Shown one piece after another: positions 35,188 to 43,639 of a stretch of 64,000 nucleotides of DNA (positions are counted from its first letter, which is position 1; the number at the start of each line of letters is the position of its first letter). Under the pieces are notes generated by a model that was given only the letters and a program-made list of their open reading frames with translations, was not told the origin of the DNA and did no database searches. A program made the position numbers and the translations under genes. Source of the DNA: Salmonella bongori NCTC 12419 (GTDB taxonomy: Bacteria; Pseudomonadota; Gammaproteobacteria; Enterobacterales; Enterobacteriaceae); NCBI RefSeq assembly GCF_000252995.1, contig NC_015761.1, positions 992,001 to 1,056,000 of the forward strand. The letters run 5' to 3'.

Positions 35188-35496
35188 CAGTTTGTGCATT
35201 ACGACAGTACTGCTGGCCTGTCTGTCACTGTTAGCCAGCTGCGTGCCGAAGCAGAAAAACTTGCCACCCGCCTGGACGCCGCAAAGCACACCGCAAATCT
35301 TGCCGCTGCCGTCAGAAGCAAAACAGCCGACGCCACCGCCGGAATGCTTGCCGACATGCTCGGAGATATTGCAGCAGAAGCTAAACGATATGCTGCAATC
35401 GCTGACGAACGTTACACCGCCAGGATAACGTGCGAATGGATACATGGCTCTTTAAGAGAAGAAAAAAATATGTTGAGTCGGGGAAAGTCATATTGA
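35188..35496 (+). pseudogene. 3' remnant of a second Rz/Rz1 spanin pair
   Basis: One frame (SQLRAEAEKLATRLDAAKHT ... LADMLGDIAAEAKRYAAIADERYTARITCE) matches the C-terminal half of DUF2514 spanins; the membrane helix is missing. The +1 frame within it (35192-35428) reads LLACLSLLASC followed by a proline-rich stretch, an Rz1-like lipoprotein signature that may still be intact. The KilA-N gene adjoins its broken 5' end. Confidence 0.65.
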
Positions 35497-35570
35497 TTTT
35501 TGTTAACATTACTATTTTGGTAGGGTGGTAATTGATATAATGAAGAATTCATTACTACGAGAATTTCATT

Positions 35571-35981
35571 ATGAGAATAAATATTGATTACCTTAAGGGC
35601 CTAACTGGACTTTTTTTAGAATCCAATCAGCACTTTTTAACCATATCTGAATTAATTGAATCGGGTTATGACATTACTACCGGAGAGGGGGCATTTCATG
35701 CACTGCTGCTTGCAGAACAGGGCTATATAAGTAATTTGAAAAATGAAACTGGAACCCCTGAGTCCATCGGTTTGTTTGTCACCAGGAGTGGAGACTTTGA
35801 TTATACAAATTCAAAGCTTAGATTAACGACTGATGGTATGGAATTTGCATTGTCTCTAGATAAGGACGATGTTTTTGAGCGCTTGAAGAATCTTAGTAAT
35901 GAACCTATTTCAGTAATAAAAGATGTTGGTGTTGAATTATTGAAAGGATATGCAAAAAAGAAATTTGGTTTGAGTGTTTAA
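35571..35981 (+). CDS. DUF2513-like hypothetical protein
   Basis: A 136-residue protein resembling DUF2513-type winged-helix proteins (FLTISELIESGYDI; RLTTDGMEFALSLDKDDVFERLKN). AT-rich relative to the phage backbone. Function unknown. Confidence 0.6.
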   Translation: MRINIDYLKGLTGLFLESNQHFLTISELIESGYDITTGEGAFHALLLAEQGYISNLKNETGTPESIGLFVTRSGDFDYTNSKLRLTTDGMEFALSLDKDDVFERLKNLSNEPISVIKDVGVELLKGYAKKKFGLSV

Positions 35982-36069
35982 ATTTAGTTAAATTCCATGG
36001 TGATATTTACATTAACTATCCGTCATAATTTAACACTTAATTTCTGAATTATGGCAACACGAGGTGTAA

Positions 36070-36375
36070 ATGGCTGAATTAAATTATGAGGCAATTGGGC
36101 GTTGCAAAGTACTTGGCGAAAGTATCAGACGACTTGATATAGACCGCAACAAGTACATCCAAGAGTTACGCGCTGAAGTATCTAGATTAAGCAAAGGTAA
36201 CTCGAATGCTACTCCACCAGTGATAGTTATCTTTGATATAAATCTGATTAATACATTATCGGAGAGAATTGCCATTGCTGATAGTGATCTTATGTCAGCT
36301 GTTACAGAGTTTAACAACTGGTGCCAGGATGCAGGAGAGAAACCTGTAGTTCTTAAAGAACCTTTCCGTACATAA
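36070..36375 (+). CDS. Hypothetical protein (101 aa)
   Basis: A soluble 101-residue, helix-rich protein (RLDIDRNKYIQELRAEVSRL). GAGGTGTAA ribosome-binding site. A terminator hairpin follows. No family recognised. Confidence 0.6.
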   Translation: MAELNYEAIGRCKVLGESIRRLDIDRNKYIQELRAEVSRLSKGNSNATPPVIVIFDINLINTLSERIAIADSDLMSAVTEFNNWCQDAGEKPVVLKEPFRT

Positions 36376-36406
36376 CTGCTAGATTATCACTACCACTTAT
36401 TTACAT

Positions 36407-36432
36407 AGCCTCGCATATGCGAGGCTTTTTTA
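36407..36432 (+). terminator. Terminator before the HNH gene
   Basis: Perfect hairpin AGCCTCGCAT/ATGCGAGGCT followed by a T run. Confidence 0.85.
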
Positions 36433-36477
36433 TGTGCAGAACACGAGCACCACCATGGATTTTTGTAAGGATGAACC

Positions 36478-36828
36478 ATGCCAGCACTAATTCCTCGAGC
36501 CTGTCGTAAGCGCGGCTGTCACAGTACAACAACAGATCCATCCGGATATTGTGAAGGCCATAAAAGTGAAAGCTGGAAGCAATACAAGCCAGGCCAGTCC
36601 CGACATCAGCGCGGCTACGGTTCGAAGTGGGACATTATCCGTGCGCGTATCCTGAAGCGTGATCAATACCTGTGTCAGAACCATCGACGGCAGAAGATAG
36701 CTAAGAAAGCGACCAGCGTTGATCACATCATTCCAAAAGCTCATGGCGGCACTGATGATGATTCGAATCTGGAATCGTTATGCTGGGAATGCCATCGGGC
36801 CAAGACAGCCAGAGAGAGACTGAACTGA
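36478..36828 (+). CDS. HNH endonuclease (phage packaging type)
   Basis: A 116-residue HNH nuclease: CxxxxC-type zinc ligands near the N-terminus, then SVDHIIPKAHGGTDDDSNLESLCWECHRAK with the HNH histidines and cysteines. In HK97-like phages this protein works with terminase beside the packaging genes. No terminase follows here, which marks the deletion point of the morphogenesis region. Confidence 0.88.
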   Translation: MPALIPRACRKRGCHSTTTDPSGYCEGHKSESWKQYKPGQSRHQRGYGSKWDIIRARILKRDQYLCQNHRRQKIAKKATSVDHIIPKAHGGTDDDSNLESLCWECHRAKTARERLN

Positions 36829-36902
36829 TGGTGTATATCCACTGCACATATTGTGGTTCAAAACTGCATTCAGTCGCAGTCGCTAACTGCCCAAAAACAT
36901 AA
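36828..36902 (+). CDS. Possible 24-aa cysteine peptide
   Basis: Starts on the stop codon of the HNH gene (TGATG overlap) and encodes MVYIHCTYCGSKLHSVAVAN plus a few residues, with CxxC as a half zinc ribbon. It may be the remnant of a longer gene. Confidence 0.35.
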   Translation: MVYIHCTYCGSKLHSVAVANCPKT

Positions 36903-36912
36903 GGAGGTCAGT

Positions 36913-37170
36913 ATGTTTATGTTACTGCTCAGCGGTAACCGATATACCCCTGATACCTTCATTTCCGTCAGGCAGGTGTATGGCTCGGTGATGCAGAACG
37001 CAGGATTATCAGTGGTGGTCAGGTCTCTGCGGGGAGAGGCCGTCAGCAGAGGGCTTATGCTTAACGTGCCCGTCAGGATTGTCGGTGGAGCGGTCCTGAG
37101 TGGTGGGGACACACTGGTTAAACCGGTGAAAAGTCTCCACGGTTTTCTTTTAGTGACAAAAGAGGTGTGA
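36913..37170 (+). CDS. Unrecognised protein (85 aa)
   Basis: An 85-residue protein with a very strong AAGGAGGTC ribosome-binding site (start MFMLLLSGNRYTPDTFISVR). It is beta-rich with a C-terminal GGAVLSGGDTLVKPVKSLHG. It is 1 bp from the 370-residue gene, so the two form one unit. No family recognised. Confidence 0.65.
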   Translation: MFMLLLSGNRYTPDTFISVRQVYGSVMQNAGLSVVVRSLRGEAVSRGLMLNVPVRIVGGAVLSGGDTLVKPVKSLHGFLLVTKEV

Positions 37171-37171
37171 G

Positions 37172-38284
37172 TTGACGAATACAGTTAATCCCCTGACAGT
37201 ACTGGACATCAGAACGCTGGTCGGATTTAAACAGATAACGCCTGGTGAGATTACCGGGGAGCCGGTGGAGGCCCTGAAACGGTGCGGCATTACTGCTTTC
37301 AGGGACATTGTGCCAGGAAAGTCGGTTATCCGGACAGGCAGTATGATGGTGCAGGGCAATACATTTTATGGCCTGCAGGCGCAGACAGAGAAAAACATGT
37401 CTGCAGCAACATTCACGCTGGAACTGCTCCCCCGAATGCTGGATCTGAAGGTGCAGGCCATACAGGTTGGTTTCCGCATGAGTCAGAAGCCGGTAGTACT
37501 CTCGCAGGTGAACACTACTATGTTATCGATACCAAGAAATGGGACTGCGCCCACAAGGGTGAATAGTGTCAGAACAGCAACGGAGGAAACCAGCGCGTAC
37601 TATGAGCTGGTAATAAGCACGGACAGTCAGGGGGTAAATGCAACTGTACAGGTGTATGTCAGCCGCCAGCCTGTGGAAAACCTTACTTTGACAATGGCTG
37701 GCAGTCACGGTGAATACCCTCTTGCACTGACGGTCGGGTCAGTATTCAGCCCGGTGAAAGAGGATGGTTTCAGCTTTATGGTCGGAGATATTTATATTGC
37801 TCAACTGGATTATAACAGCGACCACACGGTAACGCCGCATCTGCTGGGTAATCTTACGCTGGAGCCATTTAAAGTAGCCTCTTACGAGGGGGACCGGCAC
37901 AGCAACACTCACGGTGAGGATATTGTCACTGCACTGAACACGCTGGACCCGAATAATGATATGGGGGTGCTGGCGGTGAAGCCGGTGGCGCAACCGGCCA
38001 GCGTGACGTTTGAGCTGCCGGACAGTACAGGGAAGGCGATACTGGGCGTGGCGCTGAATGTAGTTTATCGGGACTCTATAGCGCCGGAAAACCGGCTGCG
38101 TTATCAGATAACCGAAGGCACAACACAGCTGCCGGTGGAGATTATCACCGAGCGAAGGGCGGATGTGACCGGGTTTACCACATTTAGTAAGTTCATGGCA
38201 TCCCCTGTGGATGGTGGAGAATGGAATGCCGAAAATCTGGCGTTCAGTATGAACCTGTTAAACAATCCTGGCGAGGGGCGTTAA
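37172..38284 (+). CDS. Unrecognised 370-aa protein, possible virion component
   Basis: Starts with TTG after GAGGTGTGAG and is translationally linked to the 85-residue gene. The protein is beta-strand rich and without signal peptide or membrane segment, resembling a structural or adhesin-like phage protein more than an enzyme. I do not recognise the family. Codon use is ordinary for the region and the frame is intact, so it is probably functional. Confidence 0.65.
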   Translation: MTNTVNPLTVLDIRTLVGFKQITPGEITGEPVEALKRCGITAFRDIVPGKSVIRTGSMMVQGNTFYGLQAQTEKNMSAATFTLELLPRMLDLKVQAIQVGFRMSQKPVVLSQVNTTMLSIPRNGTAPTRVNSVRTATEETSAYYELVISTDSQGVNATVQVYVSRQPVENLTLTMAGSHGEYPLALTVGSVFSPVKEDGFSFMVGDIYIAQLDYNSDHTVTPHLLGNLTLEPFKVASYEGDRHSNTHGEDIVTALNTLDPNNDMGVLAVKPVAQPASVTFELPDSTGKAILGVALNVVYRDSIAPENRLRYQITEGTTQLPVEIITERRADVTGFTTFSKFMASPVDGGEWNAENLAFSMNLLNNPGEGR

Positions 38285-38332
38285 ACAGAAAGTTTCCTGC
38301 AGGCATCACGAAGTGAAACCCGGCTCCGGCAA

Positions 38333-38382
38333 TCATCAAAATGCCTCCGGGAATCCCCGTCCTTCAGGGCGGGGAGCAGTCA
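38333..38382 (-). repeat. Type A palindromic element, inverted copy
   Basis: On the reverse strand it reads TGACTGCTCCCCGCCCTGAA with matching arm, then TTCCCGGAGGCATTTTGATGA, the same unit as at 27723 and 32329 but in opposite orientation. Confidence 0.75.
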
Positions 38383-38384
38383 AT

Positions 38385-39395
38385 GGGGAAATTACCGGGA
38401 AGTGAAATCTGCATGAAAATGGAATACCAGGAAGGAGGTGCTGAGTCCCGTCTGAAACTACGTGTGAATAATGAGCAGACTAAATGGAATGTGTCCTAAA
38501 TATGATTGAAAGCGTTGCATTAAAGATATTAAAACCTTGAGGATATTTAAGTATCAGTACTGGATGGATGATAGTGAGATGATGTGAGGTATATTTTCAA
38601 AAGAAATTAATAGCTGCTGTATTTTTGATATTAATAATATAAAAGGAAATGAAATATGCCGTTAAGTTTTTCAAGTTTAAGTTTAAATACCTTTGATGGG
38701 AGCGGGAGCATAGATACATATACGTTGGATATGCTCGACAGTATACGTAATGAAGCCAGACCTGCTGATGGCGGGACTGGGTCGACTGAAATTCAGGTGC
38801 AACTATCTGATGTGCTATACCAGGTATGCCATCGGCCCGATAAAGGCTTATTTAACGTGGTTCCGTTGTGTGAGCCGGGGCTGGATCGTTTTTCTTGTCA
38901 GGTAAGGGAGGGCAATGCAAAAAAGCTGGCAAAAGAATTAAACATTTCATGGAAGATTGATTTATGTAATTTTCAGGTTGAATCAGGAAGTTTTGCATGT
39001 TCTGAAGAATATTTAACATGTCCGATAACGATGGCTATTCCAACAAACGGTATTTTTGTTAAAGCATCATCACGGTCAGATGTTTGTCACTTATTTGATA
39101 AAGAGGCATTCTTCAATGTACTGTCCCTGGAGTTAAGACACCCTTTGAGTCAGGAGCCTATCCGTAGTGATATGATAGTTAGAAAGAGCGAATGTTATTT
39201 TAATACCGAACGTGATTGTTTTACCTTAAGATAGAATCTGATTAAACATTATCAGATGAACATGAACTTTGTACGGACAGGCGGAGGCGGCTGTCTTCAC
39301 AGCTTACGAGTCTGAGGAGTAAGAGACCCGGCAGCGAGAAATCCCCGCCACCTCTGATGTAACAGGTACTTCAATGCACCCGTACTTAACCCGCT
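38385..39395 (+). repeat. 1-kb direct repeat, copy 1
   Basis: About 1,010 bp repeated at 45851-46862 at a constant offset of 7,466 bp. The NleG-like coding part gives identical proteins in both copies, while the outer 150 bp on each side have diverged more, suggesting a recent duplication or gene conversion in the gene. Confidence 0.9.
38656..39234 (+). CDS. NleG-family type III effector, U-box-like E3 ligase (copy 1)
   Basis: A 192-residue protein. Residues about 120-190 carry the NleG C-terminal U-box-like domain: TCPITMAIPTNGIFVKASSR, SDVCHLFDKEAF, and HPLSQEPI. NleG effectors of attaching-effacing E. coli recruit host E2 enzymes through this domain. Residues 1-110 would hold the secretion signal and substrate-binding part. 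RBS AAAAGGAAATGA. AT-rich upstream DNA is consistent with horizontally acquired effector regulation. Identical to the copy at 46122. Confidence 0.88.
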   Translation: MPLSFSSLSLNTFDGSGSIDTYTLDMLDSIRNEARPADGGTGSTEIQVQLSDVLYQVCHRPDKGLFNVVPLCEPGLDRFSCQVREGNAKKLAKELNISWKIDLCNFQVESGSFACSEEYLTCPITMAIPTNGIFVKASSRSDVCHLFDKEAFFNVLSLELRHPLSQEPIRSDMIVRKSECYFNTERDCFTLR

Positions 39396-39566
39396 GGGCG
39401 GGTTGGCGGGAGGGTAGATTATAATTAAAGCCCACTCAGATGGCTTTTTAGCAAGGCTTATCCGAGAGAGCCGTAAAACCCCGTCCTTTTGGGGCGGGGA
39501 TATAAGGCGTGCCCTTGATCTTCTAACTAACCAAGAATCCCCTTCCTTTAGGGAGGGGAGTGTCAA
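39389..39566 (+). repeat. Orphan TnpB-element end (type B, copy 3)
   Basis: Matches 23427-23609. It carries CCCCGTCCTTTTGGGGCGGG, GGATATAAGGCG and the terminal CCCCTTCCTTTAGGGAGGGG then AGTGTCAA, and ends next to the sopA-like stop codon. No tnpB is attached. Confidence 0.65.
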
Positions 39567-39567
39567 A

Positions 39568-41916
39568 TTACGCCCAGGCCAGTGGCAGGATGGATGACAG
39601 AACACCCGGGAAATGTTCTCTGGCATGACGTTGCATATCATACGCCACAATGCTGGTACAGGTAAAGGCATTATGGAGGCCGTGAAAACGGTTGGACCAG
39701 TCGGTAAGCTTGTCTACGGACGGGAATATTTCCGGAGACAGTTCATACGCTTTCTGCATCAGCGCCTCCGCATAGCCTCTCAGGATAGTCGGAGAATCGT
39801 GTTCAGTGCCGAAAATAGCGCTGGAGGAATAGCGTGCGAATGCGGTACTGAGACAGAACAGGGTTTCCGCCTGTTTCTGTGGGGTGGCATCAGTCAGGTG
39901 ATAAGCATTGAGGATATGCTGGTAGTGTGGCGGGCTGAGTTTACCTTCAGGAAGCAGGGATTCAAAAACAGCGTTCAGACGTGACTGTGAAGGGGCATCA
40001 ACAAACTTCACGTCGGAATATTTCTGTTTCGTGGCGGCAATAAACTGCTGGTTAAGCTCCCTGTGTTCTTCAGAGCTTAGGATGGTATCAATCAGTTGCC
40101 CAAAGCGTCGCTGTTGGGCCTGCTGATTAAATGCGGTGTGAAACACCGGAAAGTCATGACGGAATAATTCTTCCGGAGAGATTTGCGCGGTGGAGACGTT
40201 CTCTCCCCCTCTCAGCAGGTAAAAGCGGTCCCATGCAGTGTCAGGTTTGGGGTTTAACATCGTTGACAGTGTGTCAGCGGAGAGCATCATCGCCGTGTCA
40301 GAAGCTCGGGAGGAGAGCAGCAGGAAATTATCTGCAGCGCTGGTTGTCCAGTCCGGGCTGCCGTCATAATCGCCGAACAGCCCATTATTGATGTGTGGAG
40401 ACACCAACGGGTGAGCAAGATACCGCTCATAAAGTGCCGCGGCTTTCTGGCGGATGTCATCAGTGCAGTCCACGCCTGTCATACAGTGTACAATCACCTG
40501 ATTAAAGAATCCGCTGTGAGTGGTCATGGCGGCGCTGTTCCTGTCAAACGAATCCAGCAGCACAGGCAGTATGCGCTGCTGATGATATGTGTCAGGAGCT
40601 GGCAGGGGAACGTCATTATAGGTCTGGCACTGATGGGCAAAAAAACTTTCCTTAACAGGCCTGAGCCACTCGCTGATAAGTACACTTTGCGTATAGGGGG
40701 GGTGGGCCAGCACGCTTACCAGCGAACTTTCAACTGGCCGGATATGTGCCTCTGATAAGCAGCCACTCCGCAATGACTTAACCAGGTCTTCCATTGCCCG
40801 GACTTTTTCCTGACTGTATTTATCGGGCAGGCTGTCAATGGTCATCAGAATACTTTTACCATCATTGTGTTCATGATTTAAAAATCCATCCACAGCGTTC
40901 TCAGTCCAAAGGAGTGGCATTTGTATCCAGATATCACCTAAACGAATAAAATCTCCGCCCCCTGATTTTGACGGAGGTGATGAATTATCCGGTTCATTTA
41001 AAATAACGCCAGAGAGGTTTGCTTTGTGATGCATACACGTATTTTTTAATGTTGTATTAATAAAAGAGGGCTGTTGTTGTGTAAAAACTGAATACTGTAA
41101 AAACGCATTATTCATATCTGAATGACTAAATTTCGTATTGCTGCAGATTGCACCACGCAGTGTCGAATAAGTGAACCGGCATTCGTCAAAATGTAAATCA
41201 GATATATCAGAATGAGCGAAATTTGAATTTGAAAAGTTGAACCCCTTAAGGATATCGCCGTCTCGCTCCATGAAGCTGGAAGGCAATATTTCACTGAATA
41301 AAATGTAACGGAAATCTGCGCCTGAAAAATCAAGTTCTGTGGTCGAGAGAGTTTCTCCGGCTTTCTGTCGTAAAACTGCATCCGTGAGTTTCTTAGCCCA
41401 TTCGGCAGGTGATGACGGGGAAGACGTAGCCTGAAGTGAGAGGGAGGGTGATACTGGTGGTGTTCTGGCTTCAGAAACCGTTGGCCTGTTATTGGCTGAT
41501 ACAGAGACTCCACCGGGGAGTGGGGCCGCACCTGTCACTCTGTAATTATAATCACGTGATTGATTTGCAATATTCTTATGCATGAATGCTGTAGTAATTT
41601 TTGAGACATCTTCCGCTGAAATATTTTTCTTACAGGTGTTATTTGTGTCAGTAATATTTTTAACAGTAATCAATGTTTTGTTTAAGGTGTTTTTATCTTT
41701 CGGATGAAAGAATTTTTTTATTTTTTGTGGTAACGCGAATTCAATCGGTGAGTCCTTTCCTATTTTAAATTTTTCATTTAAAGATATAGGTGTGTTTTTA
41801 ACGCTGGTTATTTCTGAGGAGAACCGGTTTTTCGTACGCTCATGGATAGTTTTAACTAATTTTTTAACCTGGAAGGGAATGGTGGAAAAATTAATTCTGC
41901 TTGATGATATATTCAT
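39568..41916 (-). CDS. sopA: SopA-like HECT-type E3 ubiquitin ligase effector
   Basis: A 782-residue protein, exactly the length of Salmonella SopA and alike throughout. Residues about 165-330 form the pentapeptide-like beta-helix (FSGADFRYILFSEI, FNFSNSNFAHSDISDLHFDECRF), followed by the bilobed HECT-like domain with catalytic cysteine C753 in HNAFTCTSIV and the C-terminus SILPLAWA. SopA targets host TRIM56 and TRIM65 and promotes inflammation. In S. Typhimurium the gene is elsewhere on the chromosome, so this is either a second copy or a relocated one. Confidence 0.95.
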   Translation of the reverse strand: MNISSSRINFSTIPFQVKKLVKTIHERTKNRFSSEITSVKNTPISLNEKFKIGKDSPIEFALPQKIKKFFHPKDKNTLNKTLITVKNITDTNNTCKKNISAEDVSKITTAFMHKNIANQSRDYNYRVTGAAPLPGGVSVSANNRPTVSEARTPPVSPSLSLQATSSPSSPAEWAKKLTDAVLRQKAGETLSTTELDFSGADFRYILFSEILPSSFMERDGDILKGFNFSNSNFAHSDISDLHFDECRFTYSTLRGAICSNTKFSHSDMNNAFLQYSVFTQQQPSFINTTLKNTCMHHKANLSGVILNEPDNSSPPSKSGGGDFIRLGDIWIQMPLLWTENAVDGFLNHEHNDGKSILMTIDSLPDKYSQEKVRAMEDLVKSLRSGCLSEAHIRPVESSLVSVLAHPPYTQSVLISEWLRPVKESFFAHQCQTYNDVPLPAPDTYHQQRILPVLLDSFDRNSAAMTTHSGFFNQVIVHCMTGVDCTDDIRQKAAALYERYLAHPLVSPHINNGLFGDYDGSPDWTTSAADNFLLLSSRASDTAMMLSADTLSTMLNPKPDTAWDRFYLLRGGENVSTAQISPEELFRHDFPVFHTAFNQQAQQRRFGQLIDTILSSEEHRELNQQFIAATKQKYSDVKFVDAPSQSRLNAVFESLLPEGKLSPPHYQHILNAYHLTDATPQKQAETLFCLSTAFARYSSSAIFGTEHDSPTILRGYAEALMQKAYELSPEIFPSVDKLTDWSNRFHGLHNAFTCTSIVAYDMQRHAREHFPGVLSSILPLAWA

Positions 41917-42219
41917 TAAAATCCTTTATCAACATCTGTTATGGAAAAACGCTCTGGCTTTTTAACGCCTTAAAAGTAAGTTCCATATGTTGCTATTGCA
42001 ATAGCGATCACAATTCATCATATTATCTGGCATGTTTCTTTCAGAAAGTGTCCATTCTGTCATTATGTTTTGAAATAACCCACCGTGTGGTGGGGGCTGA
42101 CGTATCTGCGGAAAAATACAGGTATAAGGGAGCGGGTCGGGTACCGAAGCCCATGGATGCGCAAAAGTGAACCCGCTTCGATGCCCAACCGTTGCCAGGC
42201 CAATCCGCTGGCGCCTGAT
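41917..42219. other. sopA upstream region
   Basis: About 300 bp without a supported gene. It should contain the sopA promoter (leftward). Right of 42060 the sequence includes CCCACCGTGTGGTGGG, a palindrome of unknown role, then the end of the tnpB element. Confidence 0.4.
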
Positions 42220-42256
42220 TGACAGCTCCCCGCCCTGAAGGACGGGGATTCCCACT
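42220..42256 (-). repeat. Right end of the tnpB element
   Basis: In the tnpB direction it reads TGGGAATCCCCGTCCTTCAG then GGCGGGGAGCTGTCA, 15 bp after the tnpB stop. It is the only hairpin of the type A group physically attached to an intact tnpB and so identifies the source family of the others. Confidence 0.75.
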
Positions 42257-42270
42257 TCAACGAGCCGAAC

Positions 42271-43401
42271 CTAAGCCGCTTTGAGCGATTCAGGATTTAC
42301 AGGCTCTCCGTGGGCTAACACTGCCAGCCCGGCAGCTTTGATACTACGTGCCGCGTTAACGTCCCTGTCGTGGTCAGTTCCGCACTCAGGGCACTGCCAT
42401 TTACGAACATCAAGAGGCATTTTTTTCATGGTGAAACCGCAACAGCTACAGCGTTTTGAGGACGGGAAAAACTGGTCAATGGCGACTACTGACCGCCCGG
42501 CCCATTCGCCTTTGTACTGGAGCTGGCGCACAAGTTCGCCCCAGCTCGCGTCTGCTATCGCTTTGGACAGCGACGGGTTGCGGAGCATGTTCTTCACTTT
42601 CAGGGATTCGACGCAAACAACTTGGTTATCGTTAATCAGTTTGCGGGATGCCTTGTGCAGGGCATCCAGTCGGCAATCAGCAATTTTCGCGTGGAGTCGG
42701 GCCACCTTTAAGCGGGCTTTGGCGCGGTTCTTTGAGCCTTTGGCCTTTTTGCTTAACCGGCGCTGGAGTAGTGCCAGGCGAGCCGCGTATTTAGCGGTAT
42801 GGCGGGGATTGCCGGACCTGAATCCGGTATCGGTGACGAACAAATCTTTTAAACCAACATCAATGCCGACCATTGAAGAGGTGATCGGCAGTGATGCGGG
42901 TTCAAATTCGCAAAGGCACGAAACAAAGTACCGCCCTGCGGCATCTTTGGAAATGGTGACGGTAGACGGCACGGACGGCAGCGGACGACTCCAGCGCACG
43001 TCTAAGGGGATTTTGCTCTTTGCCATGTACAGCTTGCCGTCGCGGTATTTAAACGCGCTCGCAGTGAACTCAGCCGCCTGCCTGTGCCGTTTGCTTTTGA
43101 ATGTCGGATATGCAGCCCGTCCGGCGAAGAAGTTAGCAAAGGCGGTTTGTTGGTGGCGCAAAGACTGCTGGAGGGGAACGCAGGAAACGTCGTTAAGCCA
43201 GGCAAATTCCGGCTCCTTTTTCAGCGCCGTAAGGCGAGCGTTGGCCTGTAGGTAACCGATCTTTTCCTTTCGCTCGTAGTACGCATCGGTACGCCAGCGG
43301 AGGATGGAGTTGTAGACGAAACGCACACAACCGAACGTCTGAGCTAAAAGCTCAGCCTGCTCAGTCGTGGGGTAAAACCGGTATTTATATGCGCGTTTCA
43401 T
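42271..43401 (-). CDS. tnpB: IS200/IS605-family TnpB (RNA-guided nuclease)
   Basis: The start MKRAYKYRFYPTTEQAELLA is chosen from family alignment, giving 376 residues. The RuvC-like core is complete: first aspartate in VGIDVGLKDLF, glutamate in VCVESLKVKNM, last aspartate in DHDRDVNAARS. A four-cysteine zinc ribbon is present (CSCCGF ... CPECG). No TnpA gene is present, so it is an IS1341-type stand-alone element. It lies between sopA and attR inside the prophage. Confidence 0.94.
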   Translation of the reverse strand: MKRAYKYRFYPTTEQAELLAQTFGCVRFVYNSILRWRTDAYYERKEKIGYLQANARLTALKKEPEFAWLNDVSCVPLQQSLRHQQTAFANFFAGRAAYPTFKSKRHRQAAEFTASAFKYRDGKLYMAKSKIPLDVRWSRPLPSVPSTVTISKDAAGRYFVSCLCEFEPASLPITSSMVGIDVGLKDLFVTDTGFRSGNPRHTAKYAARLALLQRRLSKKAKGSKNRAKARLKVARLHAKIADCRLDALHKASRKLINDNQVVCVESLKVKNMLRNPSLSKAIADASWGELVRQLQYKGEWAGRSVVAIDQFFPSSKRCSCCGFTMKKMPLDVRKWQCPECGTDHDRDVNAARSIKAAGLAVLAHGEPVNPESLKAA

Positions 43402-43467
43402 AGCCTCACATATTAAAGAGGAAAATGTGATTATGCAAAAGACAGTTAGCCGGAAAACCGCCTCCTT

Positions 43468-43511
43468 TCCTCCCCGGCCTGAAGGCCGGGGTTTCCCGGA
43501 GGCATTCTGAT
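43468..43511 (+). repeat. Type A palindromic element upstream of tnpB
   Basis: CCTCCCCGGCCTGAAGGCCG and its arm, then TTTCCCGGAGGCATTCTGATGA, the same unit as 27723. In the tnpB direction it stands upstream of the gene, so it may be the left end or a leftover right end of a neighbouring copy. Confidence 0.65.
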
Positions 43512-43639
43512 GACTGAAAATACTCTGCTCCGGGACGAGCTTTCGTGATGTTGAAAAAATACCACTCCCTCCTTTCAAAAAGCGTATCAGCTTGATAATA
43601 CGTTTGAGAGCGAGTGCTTAGCTAACCCGGAGATTCACT

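Noticed and set aside
35137..35496. 119-residue frame as an intact gene
   Set aside because: Only its last two thirds resemble a spanin; it lacks the membrane anchor and overlaps the KilA-N gene end.
42281..43255. 324-residue frame opposite tnpB
   Set aside because: It mirrors the tnpB gene; the tnpB frame carries all RuvC and zinc motifs.
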